This document shows, one piece after another, positions 1-8,062 of a stretch of DNA of 64,000 bases; the first letter of the stretch is position 1, and each line of letters opens with the position of its first letter. Source of the stretch: Psychrobacter celer (GTDB lineage Bacteria; Pseudomonadota; Gammaproteobacteria; Pseudomonadales; Moraxellaceae); assembly GCF_016107555.1 (NCBI RefSeq), contig NZ_JABASU010000002.1, positions 165,083 to 229,082 on the forward strand, read 5' to 3'. The notes under the pieces are model-generated. The model was not told the DNA's origin and made no database searches. It was given only the letters and a program-made list of their open reading frames with translations. Made by a program: the position numbers and the translations under genes.

Positions 1-2
1 GG

Positions 3-134
3 TGCTATCGTTGGGGTTTTGCGCCGCATCACGGTGGCACGCTCCAATTTATCAATGCCATGGGGCTAGAGGCGTTTATCACGCGCAGTCGTGAGCTTGC
101 TGAGCAATACGGCGAGCGGTTTCAGCCAGCGTAA
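3..134 (+). CDS. 3-hydroxyacyl-CoA dehydrogenase, C-terminal end (partial)
   Basis: Only the last 43 codons are inside the window; the gene starts upstream. The readable end has YRWGFAPHHGG and FINAMGL, then an amphipathic tail ending in YGERFQPA. This is the usual end of the C-terminal helical domain of FadB/FadJ-like multifunctional 3-hydroxyacyl-CoA dehydrogenases (beta-oxidation), which typically finish with a GFPPFRGG-like loop and a tail resembling YGERFxPP. It sits 40 bases before a CoA-transferase on the same strand, which fits a fatty-acid or branched acyl-CoA operon. The exact substrate class cannot be told from this fragment. Confidence 0.75.
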   Translation, partial: CYRWGFAPHHGGTLQFINAMGLEAFITRSRELAEQYGERFQPA

Positions 135-174
135 ATAGTGCTCGATATGGCGGCTAAAGGTGAGGTGTTCTCTG

Positions 175-1314
175 ATGACTAATGTAACGAATGACTTGAT
201 GACTGATTCAATCATAAACTCCATGGCAGACTGCTTACAAGGGCTGCGAGTGGTTGATTTGACGCGTAACCTGCCAGGGCCATTTGCCACGCGCCTGCTG
301 GCCGATTTGGGTGCAACGATCATCAAGATCGAACCCAAAAATGGCGACCCTGCTAGAGCCTTCGGTGAGCTGTTTGCCGCATTAAACCATGGCAAAACTA
401 CCGAAAGACATGACTTTCGGCACCCCAAAGGCATTGCGGCTATCAAAGCGCATATCAAAGATGCCGATGTCATGCTCGATAGCTTTCGCCCTGGTGTGTT
501 AGCAGGCATGGGATTGGATGCCAAAACGCTGCATACGCTTAATCCAAAGCTTGTGATGGTATCAATCACTGGCTACGGCGTGACGGCTAAAGAGTCCAAT
601 GAGAGCGCTGCGATAGATGCGAGTGCGATCAATCACCCACGAGCCAGTCATGATTGGGCGCATAAAGCTGGCCACGATATCAACTTTATGGCGATGAGTG
701 GTGTTCTTGACCAATTAAAAACCGCAAGTGGTGAGCAGGCCATGCCCAATGTACAATTTGCAGACTTGGCAGGTGGCAGTGATACTGCTGTCATTGTGCT
801 GCTCGCTGCAGTATTTGCCGCGCAGCGTACCGGCAAGGGTCGTCATATCGCGGTCAGTATGACCCACAGCTTATACCAGCATCTGGTCATGCCCAAGGAA
901 ACGGGCGCGCTGGTCAAAAGCTTTTCAGGAAACATGCCTGCGCCGCATTTTGATTTTTTGGGCGGGCTATTGCCTTGCTATCGATTGTACAGAACCCTTG
1001 ATAATCGCTATATGGCGGTTGGCTCATTGGAGCTGAAATTTTGGCAAGGGCTGTGCGAGGCGTTGGCACTGCCAGCACTAAAAGCCAGCCATTGGCAGCT
1101 TGACGTTATGCCAAACTCCCCTGAGAGCCAAGCAGCAGCGAAGGCTGTGAGTGATGCCTTTGCCAGTCAGACACTCGCCCATTGGCAGCGGCATTTCGCA
1201 CCCATTGATGTTTGCGTTACCCCAGTGCTTAGCTTACAAGAAGCCAAAGCGCATCCGTTATTTGCCCATCAAGACAAGTACTACTCGACGCCTGGGTGGC
1301 AGCTGGTCGAGTAA
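175..1314 (+). CDS. Family III CoA-transferase (CaiB/BaiF type)
   Basis: This is a soluble acyl-CoA:carboxylate CoA-transferase or alpha-methylacyl-CoA racemase-like enzyme. The N-terminus shows the family's Rossmann-like opening (LRVVDLTRNLPGPFATRLLAD) with the IKIEPKNGDPAR loop, followed by FRHPKGIAAI, VMLDSFRPGVLAGMGLD and MVSITGYG. An Asp in the LADLAGG segment near residue 200 lies where the family has its catalytic Asp. At about 380 residues it has the normal family length. The reading frame is open from a GTG at 160, but the ATG at 175 has AAAGGTGAGG at a good distance and is preferred. It follows the 3-hydroxyacyl-CoA dehydrogenase end directly and precedes a short-chain fatty acid transporter, so a role in fatty or branched-chain acyl-CoA metabolism is likely. 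Substrate unknown. Confidence 0.85.
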   Translation: MTNVTNDLMTDSIINSMADCLQGLRVVDLTRNLPGPFATRLLADLGATIIKIEPKNGDPARAFGELFAALNHGKTTERHDFRHPKGIAAIKAHIKDADVMLDSFRPGVLAGMGLDAKTLHTLNPKLVMVSITGYGVTAKESNESAAIDASAINHPRASHDWAHKAGHDINFMAMSGVLDQLKTASGEQAMPNVQFADLAGGSDTAVIVLLAAVFAAQRTGKGRHIAVSMTHSLYQHLVMPKETGALVKSFSGNMPAPHFDFLGGLLPCYRLYRTLDNRYMAVGSLELKFWQGLCEALALPALKASHWQLDVMPNSPESQAAAKAVSDAFASQTLAHWQRHFAPIDVCVTPVLSLQEAKAHPLFAHQDKYYSTPGWQLVE

Positions 1315-1411
1315 GACTGTATGCAATGTGTAGCGGTTGGGGAAGATAGACGATAGGCTAGATAAAAATAACAGTGACCAAGGACGTCTTTAAATAAAAA
1401 GGAGTTTACCT

Positions 1412-2731
1412 ATGAAAGCAATTACCCGTTTTTCCAATAGCTTGATGGAAAAATACTTACCTGATCCATTCTTGTTTGTGCTGATATTAACCTTAGTAAT
1501 TTTTGTGATGGGCTTAGGGCTCACTGAGTCATCTCCTATAGAGATGGTCACGTATTGGGGCGATGGGTTTTGGGCGCTGCTCGCCTTTTCGATGCAGATG
1601 GTGCTGGTGCTGGTCACAGGATTTGTGCTGGCAAGTAGTCCGATATTTAAAAAAGGCTTGGGTTACATTGCCGGTTTTGCGCATTCACCCAGTAGTGCGA
1701 TTATATTGGTCACCCTCGTGTCTTTAGCAGCAAGCTGGATCAACTGGGGTTTTGGTTTGGTGATTGGCGCGCTATTTGCCAAAGAGCTGGCCAAACGGGT
1801 TCATGATGTCGATTATCGTTTATTGATTGCCAGCGCTTACTCAGGCTTTATCATCTGGCACGCTGGGTTTTCAGGATCGATTCCGTTGTCTATTGCCACA
1901 GAAGGGCATCCGTTTGTTGATACCATTGGTGTTATTCCAACGAGTGCCACCATCTTTGCGGGCTACAATTTAATTATCGTCGCGGCATTGGTGATTATCG
2001 TGCCTCTACTAAACCGCATGATGATGCCAAAAAAAGGGGACACCATCACAGTCGATCCAAAGCTGCTGGTGGATCCTGTCAGTGAGACGCTACCAGCTAA
2101 ATCAGAGATGACACCAGCTGATCGTTTGGAGAATAGCTGGGTTTTATCGATGGTGATCGGTGTGTTAGGCATTGCTTTTATTGTTTATTATTTTGTCCAA
2201 AATGGGTTTGCCCTAACGCTAGATTTGGTGAACTTTATGTTCTTATTTCTCGGCATCATATTTCACGGAACGCCTCGAAACTACTTGATTTCTATTCAGG
2301 AGGCGGTCAAAGGTGCAGGCGGTATCATCGTTCAGTTCCCGTTTTATGCCGGTATCATGGGGATGATGACCGCCTCTGGGCTGGCAGGGGTGATGTCAGA
2401 GGCCTTTGTCAGTGTGTCAACGGCGCAGACGCTACCACTTTTTGCTTTTTTAAGTGCAGGACTGGTCAACTTTTTTGTCCCATCAGGGGGCGGGCAATGG
2501 GCAGTGCAAGCGCCCATTATGTTAGAGGCGGCCGACATGCTGGGCAGTGATCCGTCACGAGTGGCGATGGCGGTGGCATGGGGCGATGCGTGGACCAATA
2601 TGATTCAGCCGTTTTGGGCACTGCCGGCTTTAGCCATTGCAGGACTCAAAGCCAAAGACATCATGGGTTTTTGTGTCATCGTGCTGATAGTCAGTGGTGT
2701 GGTGATTGGGCTGGGTCTATTGTTTTTATAA
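1412..2731 (+). CDS. atoE: Short-chain fatty acid transporter, AtoE family
   Basis: This is an inner-membrane protein of 439 residues with about a dozen hydrophobic segments. It opens with the AtoE-type amphipathic start (FSNSLMEKYLPDPFLFVLIL) and keeps the conserved ASWINWGFGLVIGALFAKE stretch near residue 107, plus FFVPSGGGQWAVQAPI near residue 355, both hallmarks of the short-chain fatty acid transporter family. An AAAAGGAG ribosome binding site lies 10 bases before the ATG. It is the last gene of the short run that begins with the acyl-CoA genes and is followed by a hairpin plus T-run. It probably imports acetoacetate, butyrate or similar acids; the real substrate is inferred from the family only. 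Confidence 0.88.
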   Translation: MKAITRFSNSLMEKYLPDPFLFVLILTLVIFVMGLGLTESSPIEMVTYWGDGFWALLAFSMQMVLVLVTGFVLASSPIFKKGLGYIAGFAHSPSSAIILVTLVSLAASWINWGFGLVIGALFAKELAKRVHDVDYRLLIASAYSGFIIWHAGFSGSIPLSIATEGHPFVDTIGVIPTSATIFAGYNLIIVAALVIIVPLLNRMMMPKKGDTITVDPKLLVDPVSETLPAKSEMTPADRLENSWVLSMVIGVLGIAFIVYYFVQNGFALTLDLVNFMFLFLGIIFHGTPRNYLISIQEAVKGAGGIIVQFPFYAGIMGMMTASGLAGVMSEAFVSVSTAQTLPLFAFLSAGLVNFFVPSGGGQWAVQAPIMLEAADMLGSDPSRVAMAVAWGDAWTNMIQPFWALPALAIAGLKAKDIMGFCVIVLIVSGVVIGLGLLFL

Positions 2732-2874
2732 ATGCTGCTTTTATAAATATAGTGAGTTCCGTATAAAAACGATACAGTTTCACGTTGACATATAATGTAT
2801 CTGTTTTATTGAGAATCCACCATGTCATTTGTATAGACGTTTTCTGCATAAACGTTGTTTGTATAAATAAAGCC

Positions 2875-2908
2875 AGACCTTGCCTGCTTTAGGGGTGAGG
2901 TCTTTTTT
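2875..2908 (+). terminator. Rho-independent terminator after atoE
   Basis: AGACCT (2875-2880) pairs with AGGTCT (2898-2903), with extra CCT/AGG pairing inside, and a run of six T follows. It lies about 145 bases after the transporter stop and just before the glutathione transferase gene. Confidence 0.7.
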
Positions 2909-3022
2909 ATGTTAGTCTAGGGCGTGTCATCGATTAGCACGTATAGTCGCTTGAAAAAAACGGCTAAGCCTTGCGATCTAAATGATGACATGCCCAGTGA
3001 TTTTGATTTTATTGTGAGAAAT

Positions 3023-3673
3023 ATGATGAGACCTTCCTTGCCGCTCTTATATTCTTTTCGCCGCTGTCCTTATGCCATGCGTGCTAGGCTTGGCCTTGTG
3101 TTTGCAGAGCAGCAAGTGGTGCTGCGCGAGATTGTCCTAAAAGACAAGCCGCCGCAGATGCTAGCGATTAGCCCAAAAGGCACGGTGCCTGTGCTACAGC
3201 TTGCTGATGGTACTGTGATTGAAGAGAGCTTTGATATCATGATGTGGGCGCTAGGCCAGCATGATCCAAACCGCTTGCTTGATGCTCAGACTTTGTCTCA
3301 GGCCAATGCCCTAATCGATAAAAATGATAATGAGTTTAAGCATTGGCTGGATCGCTATAAGTATGCGGATCGTCATCCTGAGATGAGCCAAGAAGAGTAT
3401 CGCCAGCGCGGCGAGGCGTTTTTGCAGATATTGGAGACGCAGCTGACCAATAGCACTTATCTACTCGGAGATGGCATCAGCGTTGCTGATATTGGTATCA
3501 TGCCCTTTGTCCGTCAGTTCGCCCATGTGAATCGCGAAGTATTTTACCACTTGCCGTATCCACACCTGCAGCGCTGGCTGAAGCGTTGGCTGGCGCATCC
3601 GCTGTTTTTGCAAGTGATGACGAAGTATCAGCCATGGCAAGAAGGAGACGAGGTGGTGATTTTTCCATCCTAG
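3023..3673 (+). CDS. Glutathione S-transferase family protein
   Basis: This is a soluble thiol-transferase-like protein. The thioredoxin-fold N-terminal domain begins at LYSFRRCPYAMRARL, with a CPYA active-site motif (Cys where many GSTs have Ser or Tyr), followed by the cis-Pro loop SPKGTVPVLQL and the glutathione-binding ESFDIMMW segment. The helical C-terminal domain holds YLLGDGISVADIGIMPFVRQF, the GST N-capping box region. The frame is open from a GTG at 2924, but the extra 33 residues are not family-like; the ATG at 3023 puts the start right before the fold and gives about 216 residues, the usual size. It stands alone after a terminator and converges on the ferric reductase gene 40 bases away. 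Substrate is unknown; a Cys-type (omega/beta-like) GST would fit reduction of mixed disulfides. Confidence 0.8.
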   Translation: MMRPSLPLLYSFRRCPYAMRARLGLVFAEQQVVLREIVLKDKPPQMLAISPKGTVPVLQLADGTVIEESFDIMMWALGQHDPNRLLDAQTLSQANALIDKNDNEFKHWLDRYKYADRHPEMSQEEYRQRGEAFLQILETQLTNSTYLLGDGISVADIGIMPFVRQFAHVNREVFYHLPYPHLQRWLKRWLAHPLFLQVMTKYQPWQEGDEVVIFPS

Positions 3674-3713
3674 CTCATCTTAGCTTTGTCCAAGCCCAGT
3701 CCTAGTCTGAGAT

Positions 3714-4937
3714 TTAGTCATGTCGCCAATATACCTTGACCACCACATCGCTACGCTCAAGCTCCAGTCTTTTTTGTAATAAAGGGCGGAGCGCCTTTGC
3801 GGTTTTTGCCTCTAGCGCGCCCCATACTTTGTCGATTTGCAATGGCTGCTTGGCTAAATAGTCCGCCAGTTGTCTGTCGATCTGCGGCGCGATGTTTTGC
3901 CCTACCGAGGCAGGATCCATTATCATAGGCAGTACGGTAAAATGACGGTCGATATGATATTGGGCACTGTTTTTGCTGCTGTCTTTGGCATCGATGCTCA
4001 GTGTGATGTCATCAAAATACTCTTGGTCAGCGGCATCTTGGGTGACACAAATGATCAGCGGCGGCATTGGGTTGTCCCATAGCTCTAATAAACGTGCTGC
4101 TGTGGGCATGGAGGTCTCATCGACGATCAGTAGTGTCTGTCCTGTGTGTAAATGCGCCACTTTTTCAGGAAATTCTCGTTTGGTAACCACAGTATCACCT
4201 GCCTGCAGTGCCATGGCCCAATTGCCGCCTGAGGTATCGCCATGCAAAAAAACATCGACCCATGCTCGCACGCCATCAGCGCTCCGCCATGCCTTTCTTA
4301 AGGTGTAGTAGACCTGCGCTCGGGCGGGCGGCGCGGTGTTTTTGCTAGACTGGCTGCTGCTGGCTGTCATCGCGTTATGCGCCAAATCGAACAAATACGC
4401 GTAGCCTGCCTCGTTTGTAGGCACGGTATCTGGGCTAGAGCTGTCATGACGATAGCCTTGTGAGTCCATACTAAGCTCAAGACGCAGCATGTTTTCACTG
4501 ACTTTATAGCTGCGCTCTACGACAAAGACCTGCCGAGTCAGCTTGATGGTTTTTTTGCCCAGTTTTTTATCTGCTCGCTGCCGAAGCAAAATATACTGCT
4601 CTTGTAGCTCATTGACTTGCGTGAGGGGGGCGGCAAAACCAATAAAGAAAGACTGTGGTTGCCGGTGGCTGCCTTTGGAGTCGATAGGCCGCGTCGCCAA
4701 GGATTTGGCTTGCAGGCAGATACCTTCTGCATAAATCGCAGTTAATTGCACCTCTGTATGCTCAAGTTCAGCTGCCGATAATGGGCTAAATGCCCGCAAA
4801 AACTCAAGCAGCTCATCGATGTGTTCTTCATTGATGTGAGCGATGATGCCCGCTATCTCAGGGTCGTTTAGATCGGTATAGAGCTGGGCTTGATCGTCTA
4901 AGTCGGGGGTGGTTACAAAAGAGGAGGCGAGGGTCAT
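3714..4937 (-). CDS. Siderophore-interacting ferric reductase with DUF2470 domain
   Basis: This is probably a cytoplasmic NAD(P)H/FAD ferric-siderophore reductase. Residues about 20-100 resemble DUF2470, a domain of haem-iron utilisation proteins (IAHINEEHIDELLEFLRAF). The rest matches the SIP family: a FAD-binding barrel with a YYTLRKAW motif and a VDVFLHGDTSGGNWAMAL segment (the HG...G..W signature), then the C-terminal NAD(P)H domain with LLIVDETSMPTAARLLE and KVYWRHD at the end. The frame opens at a TTG (4955), but the ATG at 4937 is a more likely start. About 400 residues is longer than a plain SIP (around 250-300), explained by the added domain and a low-complexity Ser-rich insert near residue 195. 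A Fur-like palindrome lies about 50 bases upstream, so iron repression is expected. Confidence 0.85.
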   Translation of the reverse strand: MTLASSFVTTPDLDDQAQLYTDLNDPEIAGIIAHINEEHIDELLEFLRAFSPLSAAELEHTEVQLTAIYAEGICLQAKSLATRPIDSKGSHRQPQSFFIGFAAPLTQVNELQEQYILLRQRADKKLGKKTIKLTRQVFVVERSYKVSENMLRLELSMDSQGYRHDSSSPDTVPTNEAGYAYLFDLAHNAMTASSSQSSKNTAPPARAQVYYTLRKAWRSADGVRAWVDVFLHGDTSGGNWAMALQAGDTVVTKREFPEKVAHLHTGQTLLIVDETSMPTAARLLELWDNPMPPLIICVTQDAADQEYFDDITLSIDAKDSSKNSAQYHIDRHFTVLPMIMDPASVGQNIAPQIDRQLADYLAKQPLQIDKVWGALEAKTAKALRPLLQKRLELERSDVVVKVYWRHD

Positions 4938-4987
4938 AGCTATACTCACAAACAACAGATATTCAAAAAATTATTTATATTAAAGGT

Positions 4988-5012
4988 AATGATAATTGTT
5001 TTTGTTATCATT
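4988..5012. promoter_or_regulatory. Fur-like iron box
   Basis: A perfect 8-base inverted repeat, AATGATAA and TTATCATT, is separated by nine bases. The inner 19 bases (4991-5009) match the classic GATAATGATAATCATTATC Fur consensus at 13 of 19 positions. It lies 50 bases upstream of the siderophore-interacting reductase start on the minus strand and about 180 bases upstream of the divergent LysR gene, so the reductase is the obvious target. Confidence 0.7.
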
Positions 5013-5190
5013 TACGAGTTGAAATTTATTAAATTTCTAAAAAGTAGACAGACTGGCAGGTAAAACGATTTATATCGTCTCTTATAACTGGGATAATGTG
5101 GTTATAGTCAAATCTAAATAAATCAGATACATGGCTATGTTTATTTTAGAAACCTCTTTTACTGATATGTCGAATGAGAACCCATAAGTT

Positions 5191-6138
5191 ATGAGCACTG
5201 ATGTTAAGACCCCTTTGGCTTTTAGAAAATACCCATCGACGACCGCTTTGCAGTGTTTTGAGACGGCAGCTCGGCATTTGAGCTTTACCAACGCCGCGCA
5301 AGAGATGCACATGACGCAAAGCGCTATCAGTAAGCAAGTCGCGCAATTAGAGGAGATGCTGAACCTGTCGCTGTTTTATCGGACGCCGCACCGCATCTCC
5401 TTGACGCCCGCTGGCAAGACTTACTATTTAGAAGTGTTAGAGATTCTCAAACATATCGAGGCGGCGACTACCAGCCTGATGTCAAACAGCGATAATTCAG
5501 AAGTGCTGAAAATCGTCTCGCATCCGACCTTTTGCTCGCGTTGGCTGATGCCTGCGCTCAATGGCTTTGGCAGGGCTCATCCGTTGATTAATCTAAATAT
5601 TAAAGAGCTGGCGGGGCCGTTTTTTTCTGAAGATCAAAATGTCGATGTGGCGTTTTTGTATGGTGACGGGATTTGGGGAGGGATGGAGTCTATCAAGCTG
5701 TTTGATGAGTATAATGTAGCGGTTTGTCATCCGGATTATTTGGCTGGCAAAGCGCCTTGTACGAGCAACATCGCTCAGTGCACCTTGCTACAGCTCAGCT
5801 CTCGCCCCAGCGCTTGGTATGAGTATTTTAGACAGCAGGGTATTCGTATCGAGGGCACCTTTGTCGGCCCACGTTTTGACACTTTTCATACGAGTATATC
5901 GGCGGCATTACTCGGCTATGGTATCGCCTTGGTGCCACTGCGCCTAGTGGCGCCAGAGCTGCAGTCAGGGTCCTTGGTACGTGCGTGGAGTTATGCAGCA
6001 AAGGGCCGGGGTGCTTACTATATAGCTTATCCATTGTCTTTGGGTAATTCGCACAAAGTCAAAGTTATTGTAGAGTGGATCTCAACTTACCTGCAACACT
6101 CAAACGACCCTAAGCAAGACATAGAGTGTGTACGGTAA
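5191..6138 (+). CDS. LysR-family regulator, GcvA-like
   Basis: This is a 315-residue DNA-binding regulator. The winged helix-turn-helix is plain at residues 13-70 (ALQCFETAARHLSFTNAAQ, then MTQSAISKQVAQLEE and LFYRTPHRISLTPAG). The effector domain shows the GcvA/AmpR subgroup pattern: SHPTFCSRWLMPALNGF near residue 110 and a late ALLGYGIALVPL segment. It is transcribed away from the ferric reductase and toward the lysine/pipecolate catabolic genes, and a strong terminator ends it at 6257-6282, so it is not co-transcribed with them. Control of the downstream catabolic cluster is likely by position but not shown by the sequence. Confidence 0.85.
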   Translation: MSTDVKTPLAFRKYPSTTALQCFETAARHLSFTNAAQEMHMTQSAISKQVAQLEEMLNLSLFYRTPHRISLTPAGKTYYLEVLEILKHIEAATTSLMSNSDNSEVLKIVSHPTFCSRWLMPALNGFGRAHPLINLNIKELAGPFFSEDQNVDVAFLYGDGIWGGMESIKLFDEYNVAVCHPDYLAGKAPCTSNIAQCTLLQLSSRPSAWYEYFRQQGIRIEGTFVGPRFDTFHTSISAALLGYGIALVPLRLVAPELQSGSLVRAWSYAAKGRGAYYIAYPLSLGNSHKVKVIVEWISTYLQHSNDPKQDIECVR

Positions 6139-6256
6139 GCTAAAAAATCAATGCATGCTTTTGGGTGTCAGCTGCTCATTGTCAATGCTTTGTTGATGAG
6201 GTTTAATAATCGATGGGCTAAGCAGGTGCTGCTACCAGCTTGCTACCTGCCTGACC

Positions 6257-6282
6257 ACCGGCCGACTTATGGCCGGTTTTTT
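6257..6282 (+). terminator. Rho-independent terminator after the LysR gene
   Basis: ACCGGCC (6257-6263) and GGCCGGT (6271-6277) form a perfect 7-bp GC-rich stem with a 7-base loop, followed by six T. It lies in the 291-base space between the regulator and hglS, which otherwise holds no convincing gene. Confidence 0.9.
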
Positions 6283-6429
6283 ATGCCAATGACAAAAAGG
6301 AATGACGCCATAACTATTCTTCGTTTGCTGATGATAGGCGGGTTTGCTCAAATTATTATCTATCTAGTCAAGGAAGATAAGAGACAGCCATGGAGCAGCA
6401 AAAACACCTGAGAAAAAGGATACATACTT

Positions 6430-7920
6430 GTGAACCCTACCTTTATCAATAGCGATGCTATTCGCCACAATTTTTCTATCGCCATGTCAGAGATGTACCA
6501 AAAAGAAGTGCCGTTATATGGTGACCTCATCGATTTGGTGACTGAAGTAAATACTGACGTATTAAATAAACAGCCTGATATCAGGCAACAGCTTGAGCAC
6601 ACCGGAGAGATTGATAGGTTAGGTATGGAGCGCCATGGCGCGATTAGACTGGGCACCGCGGACGAGCTAAGCATGATGTGTAGGCTGTTTGCGGTGATGG
6701 GTATGCATCCTGTTGGCTATTATGATTTGGCGCCCGCTGGCGTGCCTGTGCATTCTACGGCTTTTCGAGCGCTTGACACGCAGTCATTAAATAACAGTCC
6801 GTTTCGCGTTTTTACTTCTCTGTTGCGTCTTGATCTGATTGATGATGAGGCCTTACAGCAAGAGGCGATGGCGTCGCTAGATAAACGCAAAATATTTACA
6901 GATGATGTTATTAGCTTGATTGAGCGCTTTGAGGAGGAGGGCGGGCTGACGGCGATAGACGCTAAGCAATTTGTCAAAGAAGCGTTAGAAACCTTTCGCT
7001 GGCATGACAAAACGCCCGTGTCAAAAGCGCTTTATCAGCAGCTATTAAGCCAGCATGGACTTATTGCTGACGTCGTCGGTTTTAAAGGTCCGCATATCAA
7101 TCATTTGACCCCTCGAACCTTAGATATCGATGCGGTACAAGCAGGTATGCAGGCAAAAGGTATCCCGCCAAAAGCCATTATAGAAGGGCCACCGAGACGG
7201 CGATGTCCTATTTTATTGCGTCAGACCAGTTTTAAGGCATTAGAAGAAGCGGTTAGCTTTAAAAATCCTAACGGCGGCTATCAAACGGGGCATCATACTG
7301 CGCGCTTTGGCGAGATTGAGCAGCGCGGCGTGGCTTTAACGCCCAAAGGCCGAGCGCTGTATGACCAATTGCTTAGCCAAGCTCGCCGCCAGTTAGGAGT
7401 GACGCCAAATGCCAATAACGCCTCAGAGTATTATCAAGTTTTAGAAAGTGCATTTGCAGCGTTCCCTGATGATTATCGAGCATTACATGACGAGGGGTTG
7501 GCGTATTTTTACTATCAAGCGGTCGATAGCGATACAGATAACGAGCCAACGCTAGATTCTATAGACGTAGAAAACGTAAATGACCCTTTATCAAAGCAAG
7601 TGATTACTGATTTGCTTGAGCAAGGAATGATTCGCCTAGAACCTATTGTTTATGAGGATTTTTTACCTGTCAGTGCGGCGGGAATTTTTCAGTCCAATCT
7701 GCATGACGACAGCACAAACGACAATGAAAAAGACAATAAAACCGACGAACACAGCGGCAAGCAAAGCGGTGGTGGCATTAATTCTAATAAAGAAGCGTTT
7801 GAGAATGCTTTGGGCGCTCAAGTCTACGATGAGCTTGAGCTTTATCAAACGCTACAAGCAGAGAGTCTCAAAGCGTGTTTGGGACAACTAAATAGTAAGG
7901 TTTTAAAACGCGTTATCTAA
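6430..7920 (+). CDS. hglS: 2-oxoadipate dioxygenase/decarboxylase (HglS, DUF1338 family)
   Basis: This is a cytoplasmic Fe(II) enzyme that turns 2-oxoadipate into 2-hydroxyglutarate in D-lysine/aminoadipate catabolism. The 496-residue protein carries the DUF1338/YdcJ fold: MERHGAIRLGT (His69), GPHINHLTPRTLDID (His225, with His222 nearby) and a Glu near residue 295 in ARFGEIEQRG, which correspond to the His-His-Glu metal site described for the Pseudomonas putida enzyme (family knowledge; exact alignment not done). The start is GTG with AAAAAGGA upstream. A hydrophilic Asp/Asn/Lys/Ser-rich insert at about residues 425-455 is unusual. The next genes supply the earlier steps of the same pathway, so the assignment is supported by context. 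Confidence 0.85.
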   Translation: MNPTFINSDAIRHNFSIAMSEMYQKEVPLYGDLIDLVTEVNTDVLNKQPDIRQQLEHTGEIDRLGMERHGAIRLGTADELSMMCRLFAVMGMHPVGYYDLAPAGVPVHSTAFRALDTQSLNNSPFRVFTSLLRLDLIDDEALQQEAMASLDKRKIFTDDVISLIERFEEEGGLTAIDAKQFVKEALETFRWHDKTPVSKALYQQLLSQHGLIADVVGFKGPHINHLTPRTLDIDAVQAGMQAKGIPPKAIIEGPPRRRCPILLRQTSFKALEEAVSFKNPNGGYQTGHHTARFGEIEQRGVALTPKGRALYDQLLSQARRQLGVTPNANNASEYYQVLESAFAAFPDDYRALHDEGLAYFYYQAVDSDTDNEPTLDSIDVENVNDPLSKQVITDLLEQGMIRLEPIVYEDFLPVSAAGIFQSNLHDDSTNDNEKDNKTDEHSGKQSGGGINSNKEAFENALGAQVYDELELYQTLQAESLKACLGQLNSKVLKRVI

Positions 7921-7952
7921 AACCGTGATAGATAATTGGAACTGTTAATGAG

Positions 7953-8013
7953 CATTCCAAAAAGGAATGACAGTAAGAAATTAATTATTTTGCAACTTGC
8001 CTAGACGCAAGTT
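7953..8013. other. Two small hairpins between hglS and amaB
   Basis: CATTCC/GGAATG (7953-7958, 7964-7969, A5 loop) and AACTTGC/GCAAGTT (7994-8000, 8007-8013, 6-base loop) lie in the 142-base gap. Neither is followed by a real T-run, so they look like RNA structures that could trim or slow transcription rather than a full terminator. Confidence 0.45.
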
Positions 8014-8062
8014 AAGTTAATAAGTCTCTCAAGGAAGCATAAATTAATAAAAGGGATGGAAT

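Noticed and set aside
2780..2805. TTGACA directly followed by TATAAT, like promoter boxes
   Set aside because: The two boxes are adjacent with no 16-18 base spacer, so they cannot work together as a sigma-70 promoter.
6151..6411. Open frame of 86 codons after the LysR gene
   Set aside because: It runs straight through a perfect terminator hairpin and T-run and has no ribosome site or protein-like pattern.
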